A model generated the notes under the pieces. It worked only from the letters and a program-made list of their open reading frames with translations. It did not search any database and was not told the origin of the DNA. A DNA stretch of 64,000 bases from Membranipora membranacea (lineage: Eukaryota > Bryozoa > Gymnolaemata > Cheilostomatida > Membraniporidae), in contig OU612065.1 of NCBI GenBank assembly GCA_914767715.1, forward strand, positions 19,406,001 through 19,470,000. The letters run 5' to 3'. Both the position numbers and the translations under genes were made by a program. Each line of letters opens with the position of its first letter. Position 1 is the stretch's first letter. Below are positions 1-10,993 of this stretch, in pieces.

Positions 1-559
1 CAGTGGTGAGATATCGTAATGCATCTGGTTGGATTCATCGATGAAATAATTACATTTAATTTTAAAGATCCCAAAAGTTTCAGGCTAACTTTAATTTTCG
101 ATGCTAAAATGTAGGTCTTCATCGAATATACATGCACACAGTATACATTCACTGAATATTTTATCAGGATGATATGTTCAATGAGAGGAAAAAGAAACTG
201 AATAACAACTTACCAAAGAGAGACAGAAGAATACCAACAGAAGCCTGGCAGGTCACAAGAAAACACCTGAAACTCACCAATAAACAAATCAACGACATGA
301 CAGACACACCACAAGGTATCTTTCTCATCCAGCTCTGATTGGTTATGTTGTTGGTTTGGATTTGTTTCACACAATTGCTAATACAGAAACAACATATCCT
401 CTACATGAGTCATATGAGCTTGCCACATTTATCTCTATATCATGGTAACGTGAAATCAGTTGGTAAGTATATGACAATGTATGGACGTTTATGACTTCAT
501 CGATATCACCTTTAAAAAAAGGTAAGACAACCTCCATTTGTGTACTTATTATTTTCTAG
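1..559. other. non-coding; probably intron of the CCDC191-like gene
   Basis: No exon with a convincing splice frame was found before the acceptor at 558-559. Because the first recognised exon begins in mid-codon, this stretch is most likely an intron of a gene whose 5' part lies outside the window. Confidence 0.5.
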
Positions 560-3500
560 ATGAGACTCCGCGTACTGATGCCTTTGAAGAGGCGATAGCA
601 GAGATACAGACAGTCAGGTCTGACCCAGCTGTCCCTAAATCATTCCAGAACCGCTTCCAAGCTCAGCAGAAGATATTACAGGTAAGCTTCCTGTCCAAAT
701 TATTCCATCAATAATTTCATTAGAGCACAAAAAACGGTCAGAAATATGTTATTTTTGAGAGTATAATGATTTTGATTTGTGTTCGATAGGAGCAGCAGAA
801 AGCTCTGAAAGATCAAAAGAAGATGATAGAAGATCTGAAATTCAAGCAAGAGAAGAGTTTGCTGGAGCAGCAAGTCAAGCAGCAGCAAGTCATCCAAGAG
901 CAGGTAGTATTTTGCTCGCTTCTCATTCGATGAAAAAACTCGTCTCTTGGAGTGATCACTGTTGATAGGTCCTGCATTGGTTAGCATAGACTACGCAGGA
1001 GCTTATTAATTACATAGTTTTTCTTAGAGAACTGCAGATTGGTCTTACTTTTTGGGTATCATATATGTGAGTTCTCTTCATATGTATTTCCAAACCCGAT
1101 GATCCTAATATTTGGTCATGTATATAAATTGTCTCAATGTAACACTCGCACTTCTGTTTATTCCAGCTAGACCGACTCACCAAACTAACTCTTCAAGACA
1201 GAGCGTTGAATAATGCATTACCTAAACAGGCTGGTACTGGAAGAGATGAAAGCACTTGTGAGGAATCCGAAGTAACAGCCCCTCAGACAGCAAGGTAACA
1301 CTTCTTATCACCCTATTAATTTGAATTACTTTTGGCTTTTCATTTCAATCCCATAACCCAGGCGAGGCCATGAGTTTTGTCTTTGGAAAATAGGAATAGA
1401 AAATTGATAGAATCGTTAGTCTAGGGTAGCATAGAATCATGAATTACATTTTTATTGGGGCATGAGGACCAACTTTACTCAAATATTCTACAGGTCGGGC
1501 GTCAGCGCTGCCAGTAAAGTATCTAAGACTTCCAGTACCTTCAGTAAGAAGATGGATGAGAGAGCAGCAGAGAGGGCCAGAGCCAAACAGGAGAGAGAAG
1601 AGAGGAAACAACAACAAGAGCAGGTCAAAATGGTCAGTCTGTGAGAAAAATCCTATACCTCTCTGAATCGAGAGCAAGCCTATCTTTAAATTATTATAAG
1701 ACTTTTATGCATATGCATGTTCTGCAAAGGGTTCACTCAAAATACCACAACCTCATCTTCATATTCTCCTATGTGTAACAATAATTCCATTGGGCTATTG
1801 CTTTACTTACGTTTCTGATATTATGATAATTTTAGTACATGGTATTTGACCTGTGATATTAGCAATATATCATTTCATTCATTGTCAGGCTGAAATGTTA
1901 GCCAAGGAGGAGGAAACGAGAGAACAAGAGGCAGAGCTTAGAAAAAAGAGAGTAGAAGCATTCAAAGAGAAAAGGCGATTAGAGAAACAAGTAAATACAA
2001 TAACTATACAGGATAATATTACAATGAGTTTAGGGACCTGGCCTAGAATGGTTGAGCTCACAGGATTAAAAATGAAAATGACAGCTTTTGATCATTCGAA
2101 ATCCTTTATTATGTGTGCTACCACCCAGAATATTGACAAAATCTTATGATCGGAAGAGTCAATTACTAAAAAAATTAGCAAAAAGATTAATTAATTAATT
2201 TTTAAAGTCTAATAGGAAATTCAAGTCCCATAGGGGAGTCAAATTGAACTGGGCGTTTTGTCAAATCCCATAAGTATAGGGATGGCATCGATTGTCACGT
2301 TAATAACATACCACTCCACTGACACTATAAGTGCACTTTTCGCATGTGCACCAATCAATTCAGGTTGGTTTTCCTTAGACGGTAGTGGCTGCACTAATTT
2401 CAAAGGTGTTTGAATTCCCAGTTTTCCAGTTTGGGTGGGGGGGGTGACTTTTCAATTCGAGAACTCAAGCCCATTTGGATTAATCCAAACGCTACAGTGC
2501 AGAGAGACTTGTGTCACAGAGTCGATCTGCACGCAGTGTGCTACAAATGTGTCACACATATTACATATATAGCCTGACCTGGGTAACTTTCCTTGGGTAA
2601 CACATGGCCAGTGATGTTTTTTTTTATTGTTAGAGAGAATTGGAGCTTCAGCAAATGAAAGAGAAGTCTTTGGAAAATCAGCGTCATGCAGATGAGCATT
2701 CCAAATTGAGGATAATGAAATTCTATGGTTTTAATCAGCTGAAACTGCACCATCAAAAGATGAAAAATATGACCCAGAAGGCCGAAGAGAGTAAAGTCAA
2801 AAGTTTGTTACAGTGAGTACAAGTTTATCCATTGTCAGATCTGATCTTTGATATGAAACTTGCAAGAATTTCATTCATTGAATATTGAATTAGATAGATA
2901 CGCAGGTAGAATGTGAAAATTTGTGGCATCGAAGTTTGTTTCATTGATGGCCATAAACTATCTGATTTGGAGATGATATGCCTTTTCAGAAAGTTTGAAA
3001 GCAGCATTACAGGGCATTGTGATATCTTTGATTCCCCTCTTCCAGGCAGTCATTTTCACTGTGGAGATTACGCTATGAAACCAATGAGGCAATACGGAAT
3101 GAAAAAGCTCATGATCTGCACCATAAGCATTTAGTCAAGCGTTGCTTCAAGAACTGGACCCAGGTGAGTTCGAAAACCAGTAATGATATGAAATTGAAAA
3201 AAAGCTCCTTATTCAATGTTTCAATCAGAATTAATTCTTCAAACCAAGCAGATGACTGGACAATGAACGTAAAACTGAACTTAAATCTGTCAAACTGAGC
3301 CAGGAAAGTTTAATAGTATATGAAGGGGATTTTTTCTTTTCTTTCTTTCTCTAAATTTTGCCTCGAAATAGAAAAATCTTCTCTTCAGGTTTCATTCAAA
3401 CTGAAAAAATCTGCTCTTCAACTTTAAAAAACCCTATCTTCAATCTTCAGCATAATAGACGGAACCCCACATTTACTGTGATTTTACTGCAACAGTGTAA

Positions 3501-4051
3501 CAATATAGATCAATCTGCAGAGCTTTTCATGGGATGGAATCATTATAATGATGTGTGGATTAATGGTCGTTCAGATACCCATGTTTGTCTAACTGTTTAT
3601 GTAGTGGAAACAGCAGACTGAGATATTGGCAGAAAAAGCTGACCGACATTATCAATCTCGACTAGTCTCAGGGATATTCAGAGTATGGCTGGATATAACA
3701 ACTAGAGAAAAGATAGAAATGTGGGAGAAAGAACGACATGCTCGCCAGCACGACGTACTGTAAGTGATCTAATTATTCAGAAAATGATAATTTTGTTCAA
3801 GAATCAGGCTGATCAGACCAAACTATCAACACTTGACATTCACAATAATTTTGTAACCCTACAGTTCCATAATTCCAAATTTTTCTTTTATATTCTGATT
3901 CTTCTTTCCTTGTATTAGGCGTATGAAAATGTGGGTGTTCTCTACATGGAAGAAACTACCTGAAGAGAGAAGACAGGAAATAGAGCGAGAGAAAAGGCGA
4001 GAGGAAATGAGACGGAGAGTCTCCAATATGCTTCCTGATTTCAGATCATAG
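560..4051 (+). CDS. CCDC191: coiled-coil protein, CCDC191-like, 3' part
   Basis: The 3' part of a multi-exon gene whose start lies upstream of the window. Exons: 560-681, 790-903, 1167-1294, 1494-1623 (or 1632), 1889-1990, 2634-2812, 3046-3163, 3614-3759, 3919-4051, with stop TAG at 4049-4051. Phases close at every junction. The protein is highly charged and rich in Lys, Glu, Gln and Arg, as in long coiled coils. Its C-terminal third has spaced aromatic-Trp motifs (SFSLWRLRYE, CFKNWTQ, IFRVWLD, VFSTWKK) and ends MLPDFRS. This layout resembles the poorly characterised vertebrate CCDC191 (KIAA1407), whose function is unknown; the assignment rests on remembered architecture, not on an alignment. 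The fourth exon has two in-frame donors, after 1623 and after 1632. The acceptor at 3611-3616 is a NAGNAG. Another long coiled-coil family remains possible. Confidence 0.6.
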
Positions 4052-4117
4052 TATTATTATTATGTGTGTTTTCTTTTTATATTCTCACCAGTCAGGTTAT
4101 GTTAGTGTTTCTTAACC

Positions 4118-4123
4118 AATAAA
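4118..4123 (+). promoter_or_regulatory. polyadenylation signal of the CCDC191-like gene
   Basis: An AATAAA lies 67 bases after the stop codon and is the first canonical signal downstream. Confidence 0.6.
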
Positions 4124-4151
4124 TATTGTATTGTCATCAACAGAGGTAAAG

Positions 4152-4157
4152 TTTATT
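4152..4157 (-). promoter_or_regulatory. candidate polyadenylation signal of FDFT1
   Basis: TTTATT on the plus strand reads AATAAA on the minus strand, about 510 bases past the FDFT1 stop. No nearer canonical hexamer was noticed. Confidence 0.45.
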
Positions 4158-4666
4158 GTTACATCCGTAAAAAATACAAGATAAATAAAACAAAACAATA
4201 ATGGTAAAATTGAAAGACAAAGCTGAGAGTCGCTCCTGTACGGAACATTCCGACACCAGAAGTCAGAGATATTTCTAGATCCAGTAAATATCAATTTTTT
4301 GAAAGACAATGTAATTAGCTGTAATAGATGTTTGACTGACCACCAAAAGGAAAATGATTAACTCAAAAAAACCAATATCAAGGGAAATCTTGTATATTAC
4401 CTGCACTACTATTGACAAAGCATTTTAGTCACTTTCAGATGCATTGAAATTGTTTGCAACTACAAATTGAATGGATTTAGCAATTTTTTCGAATGATGAT
4501 GCTGACAAATAGTTGAGTCAAACAGTCAAACCTATTCCTGATATGCACTGCGATTAAAGACTCTGTCATAAACATGAACCATTAGCCTAGAGATGCTTCA
4601 GTAGTCTGCTTTAAAACTGCTTCAGGTAATCAGCAGCAAATAGAGAAAAATCAAGTTTAACCTAAA

Positions 4667-7600
4667 CTAATGATCAACCATTTTACTGAACAAATTCCAG
4701 TAATGCCACACAATTGCAGCCACCATAAGCAGTACAGACATATAGAGGGGAACATAGATATCAGTCGTCTCATACTTCACATCTGTTTTGGAACATTCTA
4801 GACCAGCTTTTAGAGCTGAGAGTGTGCGATCACTAGATGGGTCTGTAGGTTGAACACGAGATCGAATCTACAATTAAAAAATGCAGATGTGAGTTGTTGT
4901 CAATGAGAATGACCCAAAACCGATGTACAGTCTATTACCAAAACAGCAATCCTTTGCTATTCGATTTCTTCTCAAGGTACATATCCACATAGCAATATTC
5001 TGTGATATTTGTAAAGAATGTCTGCGCAAGGGATTGGAAGTATAGAATGGTTCGCCAAACAAATCGGTCAACCTGTCTGACACATTCATTGGATATTTAT
5101 TGAATTGTCTCGTCTTGTTTATTGGGAGGACAACTACCGTTTCTGGCAATTATTACCTTCAATGAAAAATGACTCATTATGGCTTTTAATTTCTCTATAT
5201 CAGTAGTTTCACCCATCATCCTGACAGCTTCGCCTTTCCTTATCTTCACCACACCCTGAAACACTTTCACATTTCCGTAGAGACGTTCTAGAGTGGCTAT
5301 TGCCATTACCTAAAATCAGAAACCAACCCCACATGCAACAATCAATAACGCTCAAGATGTGCATACTCTGTTTTTTCAATCTTATGTTTCGGCCAGCCAA
5401 GTGACCTGTACGCATTTTTCCTAGAGGCTCAAAGTAATGCAGTAGGAAATTTGCAGAGGAATTTTCACTATCTGATGCAGGTTTGAAATAGCAAAGCTTA
5501 TCGGTTAGCTGACTTAAACTCAAGCTCATTACTTCAGATTAACCCACTTTACTAGGTTAACATCATAAACTAGAAAATTGAGACTAAAAACTAGTTAACC
5601 AAACTCTAGCTAATATCTACTCATCTACATAATACACATTCAAGTAATCATCTTCAACTATTAAGACACAATATACTTAAACAGTACATACCTGAGGGAT
5701 TGCGCAGAAGTTGAACACAGATTGGTTTTTGATTCTGGACATGTATTCGATGACATCAGGGATATGTGACAGTGCGTTGGTGACCAGATCATTCAGACAT
5801 TGTACAGCATACACAGAGTTTCCATATGATTTAAAGTCCTCCAGTTTCTGTCCGTATTTGCTCCATACCTGCAATAAAAGAGCACCAATATCCCAACAAC
5901 TGTAAAGACCAGATTTTGTATTCTGCAGCTTTCACTTTCCAGATATCAGAATCAATGTTGCTCCATGATGGTTTATAGTTAGATCCAGGCTTCCTGAACC
6001 ATGTCTACTTCAGGCTATTGAATCTCACGTAAAGTCAAAGAAACTTTGCCCCCTGAGCATGGCATTCGCTCGATTACCCTATGGGCTGGTTATACAACTT
6101 CTGTCTAAAGATGACAGTTTACAAAATATGATGTTCATCAGCTTAAATTTCTACAAATCATCCATGATTTATTTTTTCCACTTGGACTTACAGATTTAGG
6201 CCAGAACACCCTGCCATCAGTAATATCCTCCAGGTAATCTCTGATGATGTTTGTCTTCTGTAGGAATAATCCCATAGAGTTAGCTAGTTCTGTATCCTCT
6301 CCAACTACTGGGTCTTCTAAACTTGAGGCAGTGAATAACTTAGAGAGACCGATTCCCACCAGTCCAGCTACATAGTGACAGTACTGTAAAATCATACATA
6401 CATACTGATGAATCTTTATTGTTATAAATAATCATCTGACTACTTGATCTGTATGAAATAATATGAACAGCCTTCACCAGCTCATACGATCTAAGTTTCA
6501 TTAAACCAAAATTATTTTTATGATAAGATGTAAGAAAACCAAATGTCTATGTACCCAAAAGTATGACATAAAATAAAAACCTAGCCTTGTCATGCAGCTA
6601 CAAAAAAATTAGCCACGTGACAAGGCTAATGAAAACCAAGGTTTGATGATCTCAATTTTGGAAGGTGACTATACTACACTTTGCAATGGCATACTGCACT
6701 ATGAATGTAAGCTGAAGAAAGCAGAATTTGGAAAAGTGCAATGTATCACACAGGTCTCTTTAAATCGTGTGTTAGCCTACCTCGTTCCACTCCTCCTCTG
6801 TGTTTAGTTCTCGGGTGAAGAACACAGTCATCCCGTGTCCCATCTTCTTAGTAATATCAGCTATCACATCCTGGTATACTTTACTCAGTCCTCTGAATTC
6901 ATGAGATATCTACAAGTACAATATAAGAATCATTACTTTATTCAGATTGTCAAGAGTTGATCTGGGAGAAGTGTTGGATTATTGTGCTATCCAATGCTGA
7001 AGAATGCTGTTGGACTTATATATATACTTTATTCTCACCAAAGGAGTACATACGTTACATACGGCAAGCCACCTTTTACAGGCCTAATCTCTCACTTTTG
7101 TCTTTGATATGTTTTCCATTCAATATCACACCAGTGACTCAAGGTGTTACTTTGTTTGCATCGTATACTCACAGTGAGAAAATCCTCAAGCACAATCTTG
7201 TCTTTTTCCTGACTTTTAAGGAATTTCCAGTCTGCGTTGTATAAATATGTGTGGAATTCTTTAAGCATTGGAACTTTCCTTTCCAGCGGAATGGTCATGT
7301 CATCTTCAACTGTGTCTAAAGCTCTGAGCACCAGGTAAAATATACATACGGCATGTCTGAAATACAAATCATAACAGTATGAGCTGAATTGTTGAACACA
7401 TGCATACCCATGCATAATTTCATGGACTCGAGAGTTTTGGGTAATCATTCTATTTTAGTTGTGCAGTGACTCTCATGGTAAATGTCATGCAGTCATTGTT
7501 TATTTTGCATGAGGCCATCTATCAAATTTTCTATTGGGCCTTCGGTCATAGAAGATAAAATCAACATGCTATTTAGACTCATAGAGTAGGCCTGAAGGGT

Positions 7601-8447
7601 AAATGCATCAATTATTTACAATATGGAGCAGGCAAGGCCTAAGAACCAAGTGATCGGGTAATGTCGATGTCTCTACCTGTATTTACTTATTACTGTACCT
7701 CTCAATCATACTAGGTCTGAACTTTTAGGAAGGCAAACAGTAATTCAAATTCTGTTCAACAAAGATTTTTAGAGCAACTAGCGCAGAGAAGTTTCACGAT
7801 GGATATATCTGAGTTACACTTGTTCAGCTAATGGATAATCATGTGTACTCTAAGCCTACTACAGAAACTGTTGCCTCAAGATTATTGTAAATACATACCT
7901 TAGTTCTCCGTCCAAAGCTTGGATAACAGCAGCAAAGCTTCTACTAGTCTTGTTGAGATATTCATAACATCTCTTCATAGTTGGGTTCATCTCTTTCTGT
8001 TCAAGTAATCAGAGGAGGTATTCTTGTTAATGTGTAGACAGTTCAATGTTAACAGGACCACAGCGATTTAACAAAAGTTTTAGGTATACATGTTACTATT
8101 GCAGACCTCCCTTCCACACCTTATTCTTTCCAAACCTACTATACTCCTATTTTTTATCTGTCTTAATTCAACTATCTGTATGATATAGTAATTATTGATT
8201 GATCACTGATTAATTTGAGTAAGACCAAATTAGACCCTGCGTAGCAATATGAGGCACATGGAAAACTTTACTTCGGTAAGACTTAGAAGCTTGGCAACCT
8301 ACAGGGCATTTATTGCGGGAACAGCTACATCCATTGTGGGATACTTACCATTGAACATTTTGGTTTAACCGTAGAACACTTTCCAAACTTGAAGCTCAGC
8401 AAAGCAGCTATTTCCTCCGGATGACCTGCAGACTTGAGTAACTCCAT
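4667..8447 (-). CDS. FDFT1: squalene synthase (farnesyl-diphosphate farnesyltransferase)
   Basis: Joins two farnesyl diphosphates into squalene with NADPH, the first committed step of sterol synthesis, on the ER membrane. Exons in transcript order: 8447-8349, 7996-7899, 7356-7173, 6909-6781, 6383-6192, 5868-5692, 5309-5157, 4867-4667. They total 1233 nt, or 410 aa; the human enzyme is 417. Diagnostic motifs are visible: the first Asp-rich motif DTVEDD in exon 3, [10 protein letters not shown] and the second DYLED in exon 5, and [15 protein letters not shown] across exons 6-7. The last exon encodes a hydrophobic segment ([18 protein letters not shown]), the C-terminal membrane anchor. The Met at 8447 was chosen because [12 protein letters not shown] aligns with the family N-terminus; the frame is open upstream. 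A splice-acceptor-like site at 8485-8487 suggests a non-coding 5' exon. All catalytic motifs look intact. Confidence 0.96.
6582..6628. mobile_element. 47-bp hairpin micro-MITE (TAGCCTTGTCA family)
   Basis: Ends TAGCCTTGTCA and TGACAAGGCTA are inverted repeats. The flanks ataaaaacc and atgaaaacc match at 8 of 9 positions, as a target duplication would. It lies in a FDFT1 intron. Confidence 0.6.
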
Positions 8448-8877
8448 GACTCTTTTATCAGATAGATGTCTTAGAATGTAAATCCTATCAAAAGAAATAA
8501 GTATGAATATAAATTTGAAATTAAAAATCATTATCACAACCACAGCATAAAGGCTCTGCTTTATTATCCATAGTTCACTCATCATGTACAATGTCATCAC
8601 ATTTATCAAAATCCACAGCTCCATCAATGAAATTCCTCTCCAAGGGCGAGTTCATTTGTTCCATGAAAACATTGGCCTGGGTAACTTTGCCTGCCTATAT
8701 CACTCCTGTCACTGCAAGACCACTCGCAAACCATTTGTTTTATTGTTGGAGCTTGAATTTTGATGTAGCCGAGTTCAGCCCTATGATCTATCTGGCCATA
8801 CAAGCCTGTGTGTGTATAGCCAGGACTAAAGAGTAATGTAACCTGAGAGGGTATTACTATTTGGTGAATATATGGGC

Positions 8878-9004
8878 TAGCCTGTCTTCATAGGCAACCA
8901 TGTATACTTTGCCAATGTTCATGATCATGGACATCGGCAAAGTATACATGCTTGTAACTCCAGATGCCTATGCCCGTCTTGACAAAGCATGTCAAGAGAG
9001 GCTA
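8878..9004. mobile_element. 127-bp compound hairpin element
   Basis: Begins TAGCCTGTCTT and ends AAGAGAGGCTA. An inner inverted repeat pairs ATGTATACTTTGCC with GGCAAAGTATACAT. Its ends resemble the hairpins at 6582, 35462 and 53651. The flanking 8-mers match poorly, so the boundaries are uncertain. Confidence 0.45.
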
Positions 9005-9450
9005 GACATGGCCTGCCATTATGAAGACCCTTTCCATAGTAGTCTAACCAATAAGTCTTTTACTCCTTGAGTCTAACCAACCAATTGGAGTGGTTTAACC
9101 AGAGTTTGGAAGTACACAGCAAGAAAGTCTAATAGCAATGCAATAAAAGACAGGTTTGATATCCAAGGATGTTAATTAACTACGGTAAAAGTATGAATAG
9201 GATAACAAGAATAGTAACAAGTCAACATTACAAAGCAAAGCCAAGACATGATGACTTTTTCCTTCCCATCAATGATCATTGTGAGAGCGTTATAGACCAT
9301 AAATAAGATAGGAGAAAGTGTATCCTTTGATAAAACTATACTTTTGCCTCCAGTGTTTAACAACTGAATCCTTAGATGCTGGTGGACTGGTTTCTATTCA
9401 TCTGAACATTTACTTACAGGAGAAAAGTATGTGCCTGCCTGTGTCCCAAC

Positions 9451-9475
9451 AATGAACTAAAGGTTTAGTTCATTG
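9451..9475. mobile_element. 25-bp palindromic insertion with 8-bp direct repeats
   Basis: The arms AATGAACTAAA and TTTAGTTCATT are separated by two bases. GTCCCAAC occurs exactly on both sides (9443-9450 and 9476-9483). This is what a DNA transposon reduced to its two ends would leave. Confidence 0.5.
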
Positions 9476-9840
9476 GTCCCAACTTCTTCTCATGTCACTC
9501 AGCTGTTTTCATGGATTAATAGTCCTGATTTCTCATTGGCTGATGGATCATCTCCTGATGAAAATCTAAGGCTACTATGACCTGGTATGGGACTCCCTGC
9601 TTACACCCCAATGTTTGCCTCATAGTTTTACGACAGATTACTGGTACACAATTCCTTTTCACTTATTGGGCAAACTACATGTGTTAAGCACGTGGTCTCT
9701 AAATATCTTGTTTTAATTGGTCAATTCAAGACACACCTTTTTATGGAATCAAGGACAACAAGAGTTCACTACTATCTTGGTATGCAGCATGTCCTGTGGG
9801 TCAAACAAACAAATACTGGGCTCCAAGTGGCAGCTGCAAA

Positions 9841-9930
9841 CATGTGGGCCCCTGGGAATTACATGCCTTTACTTTGCCAATATCTAGTATCCACTGGAAA
9901 TTAGCAAAGTAAAGGCATGTAATTCCCATG
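9841..9930. mobile_element. 90-bp hairpin element with 8-bp target duplication
   Basis: The arms pair GGGAATTACATGCCTTTAC with its complement around a loop of about 25 bases, and both ends read CATG. GCTGCAAA occurs exactly on both sides (9833-9840 and 9931-9938). Confidence 0.6.
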
Positions 9931-10993
9931 GCTGCAAAGGGATTTGCATGAATTTGTAACTTCACTTGTTTTTATTATTATTTATGCACCTCACTCACTC
10001 ATACTCATACCTGCTCATACTATATAGATACTAGTCATAGTTATAGCCATGTATTGTAAACATAGGCCTACATGACAGGTGATTGTTGCGGTTGTAAATC
10101 ATAGGACCACTGTATTTCCTGACTTTGGGTTTTGTGTTAATGGGGGGGGGGGGGAAGGGTTAGGGTGTGAAGGATGGACGCTCTCTCTGCTTCTCTTCCC
10201 TGATAGCCTCATAGTGATAAGTTTGTCAAAATCAGTAAATGCCCACCCCCCCCCCCCTCACCCACAATAGCCCCAAGTCAGATAATGCAGTGGAGTTAGT
10301 CCTACGTTGTCAATCAATAAATTGAGCAAATTTTACTGCTTGTAGCTTAAGCTAATTCTATATCATACAATACAATAGTGTCTATGCAAGGAGTACTATG
10401 TATGCACTCATTTGATGTAATGATTGATGTATGTATGTAATTTATTCTATATATATATATATATGATCTTGATAGGAGTTATTTGGAATTTATACTTTCT
10501 TCTCATACAGTAACACAGTGGAGTGAGTGTCCCAGCAAAGCAGGCAGGTACGACAATTTACTCTACCGGTCTGTCCTCTGTGTAACCTGTCTTGAAGGGC
10601 TTGTCAAGACAGCTCCCAGTCTCTGCTCAGTTAGCGCTCTGTTTTTAAAGCACATGCAGTATAGGTACCGGAAAGGGCCTCGACACCTGTGGTACTAGAC
10701 TGTTCACTGTATACGCACAAAATGTAGAAGGCCTGTTTATACACACACATACTCCTTGCATACACCAATAAACAACATAGGCCCATTGCATATATATCGT
10801 TTTGATCAAATACCTAGCTGTTACTTCTTGTTTTCAATTATTTCTCGATTCTTAGTACAATAATGAAATGATGTAGTTGACATAACATGCAATGATTTGA
10901 CCTTTCAATAGTACTTTATTCACATATTCCTCCTCCTCCGTCTATTGGAAAGCAATCATTAAACTAAAATCATTTTTCGTCTCAGGAAAAAAA

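Larger units (their letters stand above)
4052..4666. other. convergent 3' UTR region
   Basis: The space between the stops of the CCDC191-like gene (+) and FDFT1 (-). No further coding exon was seen. It holds the AATAAA at 4118-4123 for the plus-strand gene and a minus-strand AATAAA (TTTATT on +) at 4152-4157, so the two 3' UTRs probably abut or overlap. Confidence 0.55.
8448..10993. other. FDFT1-ACMSD intergenic region with hairpin elements
   Basis: The shared upstream region of two divergent genes. No convincing coding exon was seen. It contains three inverted-repeat insertions (8878-9004, 9451-9475, 9841-9930), a poly-G run near 10141 paired with a poly-C run near 10248, and an AT microsatellite near 10450. 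A possible 5' UTR piece of FDFT1 covers 8448-8484. Confidence 0.5.

Noticed and set aside
10588-10614. Short palindrome CTGTCTTGA/TCAAGACAG
   Set aside because: It resembles the micro-MITE ends but lacks TAGC termini and any flanking repeat.
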